Shown: positions 8,192 through 17,435 of the stretch, piece after piece
Position numbering within the stretch: the first letter of the stretch is position 1
Layout of the letters: each line of letters opens with the position of its first letter
NCBI RefSeq assembly: GCF_035590735.1
Contig: NZ_CP141595.1
Span: forward strand, 1,335,001 to 1,399,000
Source of the DNA: Rossellomorea aquimaris
GTDB taxonomy: Bacteria > Bacillota > Bacilli > Bacillales > Bacillaceae_B
Length of the DNA: 64,000 nucleotides
Direction of reading: 5' to 3'
Translations under genes and position numbers: made by a program
Notes under the pieces: model-generated
What the model saw: the letters and a program-made list of their open reading frames with translations, nothing else
Told to the model about the DNA's origin: nothing
Database searches by the model: none

Positions 8192-9746
8192 CGACGAAAA
8201 GCATGTGCGTGAGGGGTTACTTTTATTAGCGGAATGGGACAAGCATGGCATCCACACTATTCTGGAGGCGGAAGATGGAGACCAAGCCATCGAATTGATC
8301 ACAGAGCACCGGCCGGAAATCATTTTTACTGATATGAGGATGCCGAAACGGGATGGCATCACCCTTTTAAAATGGCTTCATGCTTCTGACCTTAAAAGCA
8401 AAACCATCGTTGTAAGCGGGTATGATGATTTCGAGTATATGAGAAACGCAATCTTTTACAAAAGCTTTGATTATATTCTGAAGCCGATTGAACCGGATGT
8501 GTTAAATGAAACACTGGATAAAGCGGTAAAAGAGTGGAATGAACAGGCTCAATCAAGAAAATCCCAGGTCGAGGAAAATCGGGTGATGAATGAGGTAAAG
8601 CCCCTCTATTGGGATCGGTTATTCTCAAGTCTCTGTGCGAAGGAGAGCATGACCACAGAGATGGTAGAAAAGGTTGAACAGGAGTTTGGGATTGCCATTA
8701 CAAAGCTTGAAAAGACCGTTGCCCTCATCCCCATCAAACCGATCGTGGAGAAACTCTTTCAAGGAGACCGGGACCTGGCTTTTTTTACCCTTAGCAATAT
8801 TTGCAATGAATTGCTGCGAAAGCAAAATGATGGCGTTTGCTTCCGGAATGGGAACAAAGAAGAAGAACTTGTGATTCTCTTCTGGAATGATAAAAATGTG
8901 ACGTATCTGTTAGAGGAAATCTACTCATTGATCTATCAATATAGTAAACTCTTTACAATCATTGCCCTTGGGCAGAAGTCTAAGAAAATAAACGAAGCGT
9001 ATGAATCGGCTTTACAAGTTTATCTAAAGCACCCCCTGCTTGATCAAAAGAAAATCGTTACCCATAAAGATATGAAACCGAGACCCCTGCTGCACCTATT
9101 GGATCACTCCAATGAATTAAGGTGGGCAATCCGTTCAGGAAGCGGCGATCAGGTTCAGTCCCAGTTGGAGGGGATATTTTCACAGATGGAAACGGGACAT
9201 GCACTCTCATTGGAGCAGCTTCAGATGTGGGAAAGTCAATTTGAGTTATTACGGAATAATTGGTTGAAAGAGTATCAGATTCAGCATCGAGAACCATTCT
9301 ATAGGGGCCTGGATTATTGGAATGAAGACGGCTCGTTTTCGTTCAGGAAATTTAAAGAGGAAAAGGCGAAAGAGTTCAGTGAATTAATTCAAATCCTTTC
9401 AAAGGCAAAGTATCAGCGGGAAAAGAACAATATGCAGCAGATTGAAGAATACCTTCAGCAGCATTATCAAGAGGATATCAACCTTCAGGACATTGCCGAT
9501 CGCTTTTACTTAAGCAGGGAATACATTTCACGTAAGTTCAAACAGGATCATGGATCTACCATCACGGATTACGTTACGAATATCCGGATGGGAAAAGCAA
9601 AGAAACTGCTAGAGAATCCATATTTGAAAATTTATGAAGTCGCCTATGGTGTAGGGTATGGGAATGAAAAGTATTTCAGTAAAGTATTTAAAAAGCACGC
9701 CGGTATGACACCAAATGAATACCGGCATTTACAATCAAACACTTAA
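8172..9746 (+). CDS. Response regulator with AraC-type DNA-binding domain, YesN family
   Basis: Partner of the upstream kinase, 524 residues from ATG 8172. That ATG is preferred over GTG 8163 because GGAAGGTG ends 6 bases before it. The N-terminal receiver (residues 1-120) has the acidic pair D7/D8, the phospho-acceptor D54 in FTDMRMP and the Lys of YILKPIEP near 104. A variable middle region follows. The last 100 residues hold two helix-turn-helix motifs of the AraC family (INLQDIADRFYLSREYISRK and IYEVAYGVGYGNEKYFSKVF). It likely activates the sugar importer and/or the catabolic genes 15 bp downstream. Confidence 0.95.
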   Translation: MKAIIIDDEKHVREGLLLLAEWDKHGIHTILEAEDGDQAIELITEHRPEIIFTDMRMPKRDGITLLKWLHASDLKSKTIVVSGYDDFEYMRNAIFYKSFDYILKPIEPDVLNETLDKAVKEWNEQAQSRKSQVEENRVMNEVKPLYWDRLFSSLCAKESMTTEMVEKVEQEFGIAITKLEKTVALIPIKPIVEKLFQGDRDLAFFTLSNICNELLRKQNDGVCFRNGNKEEELVILFWNDKNVTYLLEEIYSLIYQYSKLFTIIALGQKSKKINEAYESALQVYLKHPLLDQKKIVTHKDMKPRPLLHLLDHSNELRWAIRSGSGDQVQSQLEGIFSQMETGHALSLEQLQMWESQFELLRNNWLKEYQIQHREPFYRGLDYWNEDGSFSFRKFKEEKAKEFSELIQILSKAKYQREKNNMQQIEEYLQQHYQEDINLQDIADRFYLSREYISRKFKQDHGSTITDYVTNIRMGKAKKLLENPYLKIYEVAYGVGYGNEKYFSKVFKKHAGMTPNEYRHLQSNT

Positions 9747-9761
9747 CTTGGAGGTTTTATT

Positions 9762-10487
9762 ATGTTGAACGTTACAGTATGGAATGAAAATCGTCATGAA
9801 CAGAAGAATCCGAAAGTGAGAGAGGTGTACCCTGAAGGAATTCATGGTGCCATTGCTTCCTTCCTTGGAGAAGCATCATTCAATGTGAAAACGGCTACAT
9901 TAGATGAGGGTGACCACGGACTAACAAAGGAAGTATTAGATGGGACAGACGTATTGGTTTGGTGGGGACATATCGCCCATGATGAAGTGAAAGATGAAGT
10001 AGTTGAAAGAGTGAAACAGCGTGTCCTTGATGGAATGGGATTGATCGTACTTCATTCAGGTCATTTTTCAAAGATCTTCAAAACATTGATGGGTACTTCC
10101 TGTGACTTGAAATGGCGGGAAGCTGATGAGAAGGAACGCATCTGGATTGTCGATCCAAGCCATCCGATTACAGCGGGCTTAAGGGAATACATCGAGCTTG
10201 AGAAGGAAGAAATGTATGGGGAGCATTTTGATATTCCGACTCCTGATCAGCTTGTGATGGTGAGCTGGTTCGAAGGTGGGGAAGTGTTTAGAAGCGGGTG
10301 TACGTATCAGCGTGGTAACGGAAAAATATTCTACTTCCGTCCAGGGCATGAAACGTATCCAACCTATTACAATGAAGACGTTCAGAAGGTCATCGTCAAT
10401 GCAGTGAAATGGGCATCCCCTGTAGATCATGCAAGACCGGTATACGGAAACGCACAGCCTTTAGAAGAAATCAAAGGATCTAACTAA
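9762..10487 (+). CDS. ThuA-like protein
   Basis: A 241-residue single-domain protein of the ThuA family (trehalose utilisation, class I glutamine-amidotransferase-like fold). Visible family features are [30 protein letters not shown] and [18 protein letters not shown]. ThuA proteins are linked with Gfo/Idh/MocA dehydrogenases in 3-keto-disaccharide catabolism, but their exact reaction is not settled. AGGAGG-type site GGAGGT lies 8 bases before the ATG. It begins a run of four enzyme genes with gaps of 12-21 bp. Confidence 0.88.
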   Translation: MLNVTVWNENRHEQKNPKVREVYPEGIHGAIASFLGEASFNVKTATLDEGDHGLTKEVLDGTDVLVWWGHIAHDEVKDEVVERVKQRVLDGMGLIVLHSGHFSKIFKTLMGTSCDLKWREADEKERIWIVDPSHPITAGLREYIELEKEEMYGEHFDIPTPDQLVMVSWFEGGEVFRSGCTYQRGNGKIFYFRPGHETYPTYYNEDVQKVIVNAVKWASPVDHARPVYGNAQPLEEIKGSN

Positions 10488-10508
10488 AGAACAAGAGGAG
10501 GAAAAATC

Positions 10509-11534
10509 ATGAGTAAATTAAAAATCGGGGTTATCGGGTGTGGAAGCATCGCACAGCATCGTCATCTGCCGGAATATGCAAACAATGAAAACGTAGAAGT
10601 GGTAGCGGTGTGTGACATCGTGGAAGAACGGGCATGGAAGATGGCCGATGCAGTCGGAGGGAAAGCGTATACCAATCATAAAGAACTACTGGCAAACGCT
10701 GAAGTGGAAGCTGTGAGTGTGTGTACACCGAACTACCTGCATGCACCGATCTCCATCGATGCTCTAAACGCCGGAAAACATGTATTATGTGAAAAGCCTA
10801 TGGCCACTTCAAGTGAAGAAGCTCAAAGCATGATTGATGCCGCTGCTAAAAACGGTAAAAAATTGATGATCGCTCATAACCAGCGTTTTGTCCCTTCTCA
10901 TCAAAAAGCGAAGCAGCTGATTGAAAGTGGTGAAGTAGGTAAAATCTACAGCTTCCGTTCTGCATTTGGTCACGGTGGACCTGAAGGCTGGAGTGCTGAT
11001 GGCAAGGACAGCTGGTTCTTCAAAAAAGACGAAGCGTTCATCGGTGCCATGGGGGACCTTGGTGTTCATAAAACCGATCTTCTTCGTTACATCTTAGGGG
11101 AAGAATTTGCCGAAGTCGGTGCCTTCGTTGAAACCAGTGCAAAGGAAAATGCAGATGTGGATGATACGGCTGTTTGTGTATTGAAAACTGAAAGCGGTAC
11201 AATCGGTACCCTTGCAGCAAGCTGGTCTTATGTTTCTAAAGAAGACAACTCTACGATCATTTATGGAGAGAAAGCAATTCTCCGCTTAGAGGATGATCCA
11301 GTCAGCTCCCTAATTGTTCAATATGTAACCGGGGAAGTAGTGAAGTATGAGCTTGGCGGCATTCAAACAAATGACGAGGGCGGTCAGACGAACTCCCATG
11401 TGATCGATCAATTTGTTCACAGTATCCTTCATAATGCAGAGCCCCCTGTACCGGGTGAAGAAGGAAAGAAATCTCTTGAGGTTGTTTTGTCTGCTCTAGA
11501 ATCAAGTGAATCAAAACGAATCATAAAGCTATAG
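10509..11534 (+). CDS. Gfo/Idh/MocA-family oxidoreductase (first)
   Basis: NAD(P)-dependent sugar or polyol dehydrogenase of 341 residues. The Rossmann fold begins at IGVIGCGSIAQHRH (residues 6-19). EKP at 95-97 gives the family catalytic Lys, and MGDLGVHKTD supplies Asp183 and His187 of the active site. The ribosome-binding site AGAGGAGG precedes the ATG. Between ThuA and a second member of the same family it is a good candidate for the enzyme that oxidises a glycoside at C3 (ThuB-like). Other possible substrates are inositols or 1,5-anhydrofructose. Confidence 0.9.
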   Translation: MSKLKIGVIGCGSIAQHRHLPEYANNENVEVVAVCDIVEERAWKMADAVGGKAYTNHKELLANAEVEAVSVCTPNYLHAPISIDALNAGKHVLCEKPMATSSEEAQSMIDAAAKNGKKLMIAHNQRFVPSHQKAKQLIESGEVGKIYSFRSAFGHGGPEGWSADGKDSWFFKKDEAFIGAMGDLGVHKTDLLRYILGEEFAEVGAFVETSAKENADVDDTAVCVLKTESGTIGTLAASWSYVSKEDNSTIIYGEKAILRLEDDPVSSLIVQYVTGEVVKYELGGIQTNDEGGQTNSHVIDQFVHSILHNAEPPVPGEEGKKSLEVVLSALESSESKRIIKL

Positions 11535-11548
11535 AGGTGAATGCATCA

Positions 11549-12589
11549 ATGACCAAACTTCGGATGGGAGTGATCGGTGTTGGGGGAATTGCCCAAACGC
11601 GTCACATCCCTACTTTTATAAAACTATCAGATTCTGTATCCATTGAAGCGATCAGTGATATCAATCCTGTCACTGCTCAAACCGTGGCAGAAACCTTTAA
11701 CATTCCGAACGTGTTCAGTGATTATCGGGACATGTTCGGGCATGTGGATGCTGTGACGATCTGTACTCCGAATAAATTTCATGCGGAAATTACGATTGCC
11801 GCGCTCAAAGCGGGTCTCCATGTGTTTTGTGAGAAACCGATGGCCATGACTCCTGAAGAATGTGAAATGATGATAGAAGCTGCGGAACAGTCAGGGAAGG
11901 TTTTGGCTATCGCTTATCATTATCGTTTTATGAAGGACTCGCGTGCTGCGAAGCGAGTGATCATGGAAGATGGAATCGGCGAACCAATGGTCGCAAGGGC
12001 AAGAGCGATCCGCCGGCGCAAAGTTCCTGGCTGGGGAGTGTTTACCAACAAGGAGCTGCAAGGCGGTGGCAGTCTGATCGACTACGGATGTCACTTTCTG
12101 GATCTATCCCTATGGCTCCTTGGGAACCCGGCACCTGTTGAAGTAACAGGGACGACCTATAATAAGCTTAGTAGAATGCCAGATCAAGTGAATCAGTGGG
12201 GAGACTTTGATAAAGAGAAATTTGAAGTCGACGACCATGTTACGGCTTATATCAAGTTCGATAACGGTGCATCCATGCTCTTCGAAACGTCTTGGTCCGC
12301 AAACGTCAAGAGTGATGAAGAAAGCATGAGCATCTCAGGGGAAACGGGGGGAATCGATCTATTCCCGTTCCAAATGAATCAAATGAAGCACGGCATGCTT
12401 CTGAATAGTGAAGCGGATTGGGTTCCCGGTGAAGATGATCCGAGTCTTCCACAAGCCCGGAACTTTATCAACAGCTGTCTCGGTTTAGAGGAGCTGGTTG
12501 TGAAGCCCCAGGAAGCTATGCAAGTATCTCAAATTATTGATGCCATCTACAAAGGCAGTGAAACCGGACAAAGCATCCGATTGAAATAG
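11549..12589 (+). CDS. Gfo/Idh/MocA-family oxidoreductase (second)
   Basis: Second dehydrogenase of this family, 346 residues. The dinucleotide-binding motif is MGVIGVGGIAQTRH (6-19), EKP is at 95-97, and LIDYGCHFLD supplies Asp178 and His182. It is clearly diverged from the first copy. ATG 11549 is preferred over GTG 11537 because GAGGTG ends 9 bases upstream of the ATG, and the in-frame GTG lies inside that site. Two members side by side may run opposite directions of a redox cycle (oxidation, then re-reduction) or use different anomers; this is inference. Confidence 0.9.
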   Translation: MTKLRMGVIGVGGIAQTRHIPTFIKLSDSVSIEAISDINPVTAQTVAETFNIPNVFSDYRDMFGHVDAVTICTPNKFHAEITIAALKAGLHVFCEKPMAMTPEECEMMIEAAEQSGKVLAIAYHYRFMKDSRAAKRVIMEDGIGEPMVARARAIRRRKVPGWGVFTNKELQGGGSLIDYGCHFLDLSLWLLGNPAPVEVTGTTYNKLSRMPDQVNQWGDFDKEKFEVDDHVTAYIKFDNGASMLFETSWSANVKSDEESMSISGETGGIDLFPFQMNQMKHGMLLNSEADWVPGEDDPSLPQARNFINSCLGLEELVVKPQEAMQVSQIIDAIYKGSETGQSIRLK

Positions 12590-12601
12590 GAGGAAGCACA
12601 A

Positions 12602-13570
12602 ATGAAACTAGGCGTATTTACTGTATTATTTTCACAAAAAAATCTTGATGAAATGCTTGATTATGTAAAAGAATCCGGACTTCACGCAGTCGAAATCGGC
12701 ACGGGAGGATATCCTGGAAATGCTCACTGTGACCTGGACGCCCTATTAGAAAGCGAAGGAAAGAGAAACGAATACTTAGAGAAAGTAACATCAAGAGGCT
12801 TGGAAATCAGTGCCTTCAGCTGTCACGGAAATCCGATCTCGCCAGATGCAGCCTTTGCGGAAGAATCCCATGTGGCACTTCAGAAAACGATAAAGCTCGC
12901 AAGCTTGCTGAATGTACCGGTTGTTAACTGTTTTTCCGGGACAGCAGGCGACCATGAAGGGGCAAAGCATCCGAACTGGCCCGTATCCCCTTGGCCGAAT
13001 GAATATGGGGACATTCTCAAATGGCAATGGGAAGAAAAGTTGATTCCATATTGGAAAGAAATAGGGAAGCTTGCAAAGGATCATAACGTAAAAATCGGTC
13101 TAGAGCTGCACGGAGGTTTCCTTGTTCATACTCCGTATACGTTATTGAAGCTTCGTGAAGAAACATGTGACGCGATCGGTGCAAACCTTGATCCCAGTCA
13201 CTTGTGGTGGCAAGGAATCGATCCGGTTGCCGCGATTAAAATCCTGGGTAAGGAAAATGCGATTCACCATTTCCATGCGAAAGATACGTATATCGACCAA
13301 GACAACGTCAACATGTACGGGCTGACGGATATGCAGCCATACGGAAACATCCAAACAAGAGCGTGGTCCTTCCGTTCAGTAGGCTGTGGACATTCCTTAC
13401 AGGAGTGGTCCGATATGATGAGTGCCCTGCGCACATTCGGATATGATTATGTTGTGAGCATCGAGCACGAGGATCCGATCATGTCGATTGAAGAAGGCTT
13501 CGGGCGTGCCGTGAAGAATCTGAAGTCGATTTTGATTGAAGAGCAGCCATCGGATATGTGGTGGGTGTAG
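12602..13570 (+). CDS. Sugar (phosphate) isomerase/epimerase, TIM barrel
   Basis: Xylose-isomerase-like TIM barrel (AP endonuclease 2 family), 322 residues. Metal ligands can be picked out: Glu168 in GLELHGG, Asp197 in NLDPSHLWW, a His in HHFHAKD (223-226), and Glu288 or Glu290 in SIEHEDP. The ribosome-binding site AGGAGG precedes the ATG by 7 bases. It ends the four-enzyme run and a terminator follows. Family members include inosose isomerases, and related folds act on 3-keto sugars. No sugar kinase is nearby, which argues for an unphosphorylated substrate. Confidence 0.9.
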   Translation: MKLGVFTVLFSQKNLDEMLDYVKESGLHAVEIGTGGYPGNAHCDLDALLESEGKRNEYLEKVTSRGLEISAFSCHGNPISPDAAFAEESHVALQKTIKLASLLNVPVVNCFSGTAGDHEGAKHPNWPVSPWPNEYGDILKWQWEEKLIPYWKEIGKLAKDHNVKIGLELHGGFLVHTPYTLLKLREETCDAIGANLDPSHLWWQGIDPVAAIKILGKENAIHHFHAKDTYIDQDNVNMYGLTDMQPYGNIQTRAWSFRSVGCGHSLQEWSDMMSALRTFGYDYVVSIEHEDPIMSIEEGFGRAVKNLKSILIEEQPSDMWWV

Positions 13571-13582
13571 GTTTGGTGAGGA

Positions 13583-13608
13583 GGGGGTCCATTGGGCTCT
13601 CTTTTTTT
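13583..13608 (+). terminator. Terminator of the carbohydrate catabolic operon
   Basis: GGGGGTCC pairs with GGGCTCTC (several G-T pairs) around a short ATT loop, then seven T. Confidence 0.7.
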
Positions 13609-13637
13609 GTGGGGTAGTGGCGTGATTGTGTTAGTAT

Positions 13638-13775
13638 CAAATAATCCAGCCGATTTACATTTAATGTAAATTGGCTGGATTATTTGCAAAAACGGCTGGA
13701 TTTTCGGAAAAAACGGCCGGATTACGTGAATTTCGGCCGAATTGACTCCGGCCACAGTGAAAATCGGGCTGGATA
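13638..13775. repeat. Long hairpin plus degenerate GGCTGGATT repeats
   Basis: A 49-base near-perfect hairpin occupies 13638-13686 (23-bp arms with one G-T pair, 3-base loop). About four degenerate units of 20-24 bp follow, each with a GGCTGGATT/GGCCGGATT core and an A-rich or TTTCGG spacer. The remaining gap between the isomerase and the B3/4 gene (13776-13875) shows nothing else. Confidence 0.7.
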
Positions 13776-13875
13776 GTCCCATTCATCTTAGGAATAAGCC
13801 AATCTTATGCATTAGATCCATGAAATCGGCTGAGATCTCTTGAGATTAGCTATCTGTTCACTTGCAAGATTCTCA

Positions 13876-13912
13876 ATAAAAAACAGGATCCCACCAACCA
13901 GGGATCCTGCAG
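13876..13912 (-). terminator. Terminator of the B3/4-domain gene
   Basis: On the minus strand CAGGATCCC pairs with GGGATCCTG across 8 bases, followed by TTTTTTATT. Confidence 0.88.
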
Positions 13913-13918
13913 AAACAT

Positions 13919-14590
13919 CTATCCACCCACCACTTCAAACGATCCTTCTCCACCATGGATTCCGATGAACATATCCATTAACGACTTCGTGAGTTTCCCG
14001 CTTTCTTCTATAGAAAGGGAAGGCTTAAGGAAGATGATTTGAACGGCATTTTTGGTATCTTCGCCGACGGGTGCACGGTCTGAGTCAACGAATGGACTTC
14101 CGAAAGGTCCGTCCCCGTCACAGGCGACGATCAGATTTTCCAGGGAGTTTTCACGGGCGTTGAGCCCTGTGTAGGTTTGTCCTGTTTCCCCCACTATTAT
14201 CTCTATTTTATCTCCTTTAAGTTTAGCCCTGTCGTAAATGCCGATGGGCACTTCGTATTGAAGTGAGAAGAAGTTGTTAAGATCTATACTTGAGTTAATC
14301 GTGCTCAAATAATTCTGTTTTTTTACCCGGCGAAAAAGGGCTTCGGCTGAATGACGATAGCGATTCGGGTCCTTTCCTGTTTTCTTGAAGATGTCCCGCC
14401 ACGCGGCAATTCCTTCTATTTCCGTCACATTTTTATCGTGAAGATCGAAGAAGATGGATTCCTGGAACAGCTGAAGTCTGCCTTTCAGCATTTGAGGAGA
14501 AGCGCCGACTTCGATATGATGGTATTGTATAAATCCCACTTTAAAACCGGGGATCTTGGACGTTATGGATGAATCAATCGTGATTTCCAC
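13919..14590 (-). CDS. B3/B4 domain protein related to PheRS beta subunit
   Basis: Stand-alone protein of 223 residues resembling the B3/B4 (editing) domain of phenylalanyl-tRNA synthetase beta. Visible features are WRDIFKKTGKDPNRYRHSAEALFRRV near residues 65-90, the VPIGIYD strand and the GDGPFGSPFVDSDRAPVGED loop. Such free domains are thought to bind or edit tRNA-linked substrates, but their function is not established. It is transcribed alone, away from queG, and has its own terminator. On the minus strand GGAGGGAAAATAAGT precedes the ATG. Confidence 0.8.
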   Translation of the reverse strand: MEITIDSSITSKIPGFKVGFIQYHHIEVGASPQMLKGRLQLFQESIFFDLHDKNVTEIEGIAAWRDIFKKTGKDPNRYRHSAEALFRRVKKQNYLSTINSSIDLNNFFSLQYEVPIGIYDRAKLKGDKIEIIVGETGQTYTGLNARENSLENLIVACDGDGPFGSPFVDSDRAPVGEDTKNAVQIIFLKPSLSIEESGKLTKSLMDMFIGIHGGEGSFEVVGG

Positions 14591-14700
14591 TTATTTTCCC
14601 TCCACATTTGTTTTAAAATAGTTTATCATAATACACGTTGCCATTTCACGTAAGCTTATTTATAAGTGTTGAATATATAGATAGAAAGGAGGAAAGTGCA

Positions 14701-15834
14701 ATGGATATGGATCAGTTGAAACAGGATATCATCGATTATAGTAAGGAAATCGGGATAGATAAAATCGGCTTTACGACTGCAGGTGCGTTTTCGGAAATGA
14801 AGAACCGGCTTATCCGTCAGGAAATGCTTGGGTATCAATCCGGTTTTGAAGAAAAGGATATTGAGAAGCGGGTCGATCCTTCATTAATCTTCGAGAGTCC
14901 AAAATCAATCATTGCCATTGCCCTTGCCTATCCTTCAAAGATGAAGAGTGCTCCACAAAGCAAACGGGGAGAAAGACGGGGGATCTTCTGCCGGGCATCA
15001 TGGGGGACGGATTATCACCATGTGCTCCGGGATCGTCTTTCCAAGCTGGAAGAATATATCGTATCACGAGTTCCACAGGCACGTTTTAAATCCATGGTTG
15101 ATACAGGTGAACTTGTGGATCGTGCGGTGGCAGAGCGGGCAGGTATTGGCTGGAGCGGAAAGAACTGCTCGATTATCACGCCTGAATTCGGATCCTATGT
15201 GTATCTCGGGGAAATGGTGACTAACCTGCCGTTTGCCCCCGATTCACCGATGGAGGACCAATGTGGCACATGCAATAAATGCGTGGATGTCTGTCCAACG
15301 GGAGCTCTTATCGAAGGCGGTCAGCTTGATGCCCAGAAATGCATTGCCTTTTTGACGCAGACAAAGGGCTTTCTTGCGGATGAGTACCGGGTAAAGCTTG
15401 GGAACCGTCTTTATGGATGTGACACTTGCCAAACGGTATGTCCTGAAAATAAAGGGATGGACTTTCACTTTCACGAAGAGATGGAGCCGGATCCGGAAAT
15501 CGCAAAGCCGCTGTTAAAGCCGCTTTTATCGATCAGTAACCGTGAATTTAAAGAAAAATACGGTCATGTATCCGGTTCATGGAGGGGGAAGAAGCCGATT
15601 CAGCGAAACGCGATCATCGCACTCGCCCATTATAAGGATACAACAGCCATTGACGATCTGATTGATGTGATGAAAAAAGATGTGCGTCCTGTCATCCGCG
15701 GTACGTCTGCCTGGGCACTGGGCAAAATCGGCGGGGAAGAAGCAGAAGTTGCATTACTCGCGCAGCAATCGGTTGAAACGGATGAGGAAGTACTAAACGA
15801 AATTCAAAAAGGCCTTAACCTTATAACCAAATAA
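14701..15834 (+). CDS. queG: Epoxyqueuosine reductase QueG
   Basis: Cobalamin-dependent enzyme of the last step of queuosine tRNA modification. From ATG 14701 it has 377 residues; that start follows AGAAAGGAGG by 8 bases, whereas the longer open frame has no such site. Two 4Fe-4S motifs are clear: CGTCNKCVDVCP near residue 185 and CDTCQTVCP near residue 240. The C-terminal 80 residues (QRNAIIALAHYKD..., RGTSAWALGKIGGEEA) form HEAT-like repeats typical of the longer Bacillus proteins. It heads a queG-yhbB-trmL series also found in B. subtilis. Confidence 0.96.
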   Translation: MDMDQLKQDIIDYSKEIGIDKIGFTTAGAFSEMKNRLIRQEMLGYQSGFEEKDIEKRVDPSLIFESPKSIIAIALAYPSKMKSAPQSKRGERRGIFCRASWGTDYHHVLRDRLSKLEEYIVSRVPQARFKSMVDTGELVDRAVAERAGIGWSGKNCSIITPEFGSYVYLGEMVTNLPFAPDSPMEDQCGTCNKCVDVCPTGALIEGGQLDAQKCIAFLTQTKGFLADEYRVKLGNRLYGCDTCQTVCPENKGMDFHFHEEMEPDPEIAKPLLKPLLSISNREFKEKYGHVSGSWRGKKPIQRNAIIALAHYKDTTAIDDLIDVMKKDVRPVIRGTSAWALGKIGGEEAEVALLAQQSVETDEEVLNEIQKGLNLITK

Positions 15835-15837
15835 TCT

Positions 15838-15880
15838 AAAAGGATAAACTCTCATTATCACCTGAGTTTATCCTTTTTTG
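15838..15880 (+). terminator. Terminator after queG
   Basis: AAAGGATAAACTC and its complement flank a 13-base loop, then TTTTTTG. Confidence 0.9.
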
Positions 15881-15928
15881 TTTTGAACAGTCCTTTCCCT
15901 GCATAACAATTAGGGAGGAGGGAAGACA

Positions 15929-16807
15929 ATGATCAGAAAGCTGTTAATGGAAAAGGTCCAACATGTGATTGATGAATATACATCTCGTAGTCAGTCAGAC
16001 TATCACAGTGACAAAGTGAAAAGAAAAAAGGAATCTTGTCTTCAGCGGAATGCGGAAATTGTAAAGGTGGATGCAGCAGGGAAAATCCAAAGCATGACAC
16101 CTCAGCGAAATGAAACACAAAACATTTTATATGATGTTCACTATAAATATCTTATTAAGCAAGGTGATCTTCTTTATCTAGAAGAAGAAGTAGAGAATAG
16201 ACATGCATCCTTTTATATGGATAAGATCTATGAAGACGGCGAGATTCCAATTCACTATGAAGAGAATGTCGTTCATGAAGGGAGTTCCACCTTCGACGGG
16301 AAAGAGGCTAGAGCGGCGTATCAATATGATCGGCTGAGTGCGGTGCAATATGCTGAGCGATGGTGGAACAGCTATAATCCTGCATATAAGAAGTTTGAGA
16401 ATGATTGTACGAACTATATTTCACAGTGTCTCCATGCCGGGGATGCTCCCATGCGGGGATATCCGGCGAAGGGGAAGGGCTGGTGGATGAGAAATCAGAA
16501 CTGGAGCTATAGCTGGACGGTGGCGAATTCCATGAGGTGGTATATCCCTAATTCGACGGTCGGGTTAAGGGGAAGACAGGTGAGTGACGCTAAAGAGTTA
16601 AAGCTGGGAGATGTCATTTGCTATGACTTCGAAGGGGATGGGCGGTTTGACCATACTACGATCGTGACGGGTAAAGATGCTGCAGGAGAGCCTCTTGTGA
16701 ATGCCCATACGTTCAACAGCAGAATGCGATATTGGAAGTATGAGGACTCGACTGCTTATACACCTAATATCAAATATAGATTTTTTACAATTGTAGATGA
16801 CGCCTAA
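15929..16807 (+). CDS. yhbB: Amidase-domain protein, YhbB-like
   Basis: A 292-residue protein with a C-terminal amidase domain (Amidase_6 type, residues 125-285). The nucleophile is probably the Cys in FENDCTNYISQCLHAG, and His residues in FDHTTIVTG and NAHTFNSRM complete a papain-like centre. No signal peptide is visible, so it may be cytoplasmic or spore-associated. The N-terminal 120 residues are charged and of unknown function. AGGGAGGAGGG precedes the ATG. It sits between queG and trmL as in B. subtilis. The symbol rests on this synteny and the domain. Confidence 0.8.
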   Translation: MIRKLLMEKVQHVIDEYTSRSQSDYHSDKVKRKKESCLQRNAEIVKVDAAGKIQSMTPQRNETQNILYDVHYKYLIKQGDLLYLEEEVENRHASFYMDKIYEDGEIPIHYEENVVHEGSSTFDGKEARAAYQYDRLSAVQYAERWWNSYNPAYKKFENDCTNYISQCLHAGDAPMRGYPAKGKGWWMRNQNWSYSWTVANSMRWYIPNSTVGLRGRQVSDAKELKLGDVICYDFEGDGRFDHTTIVTGKDAAGEPLVNAHTFNSRMRYWKYEDSTAYTPNIKYRFFTIVDDA

Positions 16808-16810
16808 GCC

Positions 16811-16838
16811 TTGTTCTATGGAGAGGAAATGGTATAAT
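16811..16838 (+). promoter_or_regulatory. Candidate SigA promoter of trmL
   Basis: TTGTTC (16811-16816), 16 bp, TATAAT (16833-16838), 36 bp before the trmL start. Confidence 0.55.
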
Positions 16839-16873
16839 GTCACTTAGAGTTTTATGAATGAGGTGACAGTAAC

Positions 16874-17347
16874 ATGGGAGTACATGTTGTATTATATCAA
16901 CCAGAAATCCCTGCTAATACAGGGAATATTGCGAGAACGTGTGCAGCAACGGATACAACTCTGCACTTGATTCGTCCACTCGGGTTCTCTACAGATGATA
17001 AAATGTTAAAGCGGGCCGGCCTTGATTATTGGCAGTTTGTAAACATTGTATACTATGATTCAATTGAAGAGTTCTTCGAGAAAAATGACGGCGGAGAATT
17101 TTTCTACTTAACAAAATACGGAAAGATCCCTCACACTAACTTTGATTACAGTGTGGAAGAGAAGGATTACTTCTTCATTTTTGGAAGGGAAACATCCGGA
17201 CTGCCGGATGAAATCATCCAAAATAACTTGGACCGTGCCCTGCGCATTCCGATGAACGATAACGTCCGTTCATTGAACCTTTCAAATACAGCGGCGATTC
17301 TGATCTATGAAGCATTAAGACAAAGAAATTATCCGGGTCTGTTATAA
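16874..17347 (+). CDS. trmL: tRNA (cytidine(34)-2'-O)-methyltransferase TrmL
   Basis: SPOUT-class methyltransferase of 157 residues that 2'-O-methylates the wobble base of leucine tRNAs. The three SPOUT motifs are visible: NTGNIARTCAATDT near residue 15, FGRETSGLP near 100 and IPMNDNVRSLNLSNTAAI near 125 (S-adenosylmethionine trefoil knot). It corresponds to B. subtilis cspR. A terminator follows directly. AGGTGA precedes the ATG. Confidence 0.95.
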   Translation: MGVHVVLYQPEIPANTGNIARTCAATDTTLHLIRPLGFSTDDKMLKRAGLDYWQFVNIVYYDSIEEFFEKNDGGEFFYLTKYGKIPHTNFDYSVEEKDYFFIFGRETSGLPDEIIQNNLDRALRIPMNDNVRSLNLSNTAAILIYEALRQRNYPGLL

Positions 17348-17352
17348 AAAAC

Positions 17353-17390
17353 GAGGAATGAGAATCATATGATTTTCATTCCTTTTTTTA
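17353..17390 (+). terminator. Terminator after trmL
   Basis: AGGAATGAGAATCAT pairs with ATTTTCATTCCT (one G-T pair), then seven T. Confidence 0.88.
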
Positions 17391-17435
17391 TTTGGCTTAT
17401 ACTAAGGGAAAGAATGTGAAGGAGAGGGATACATA

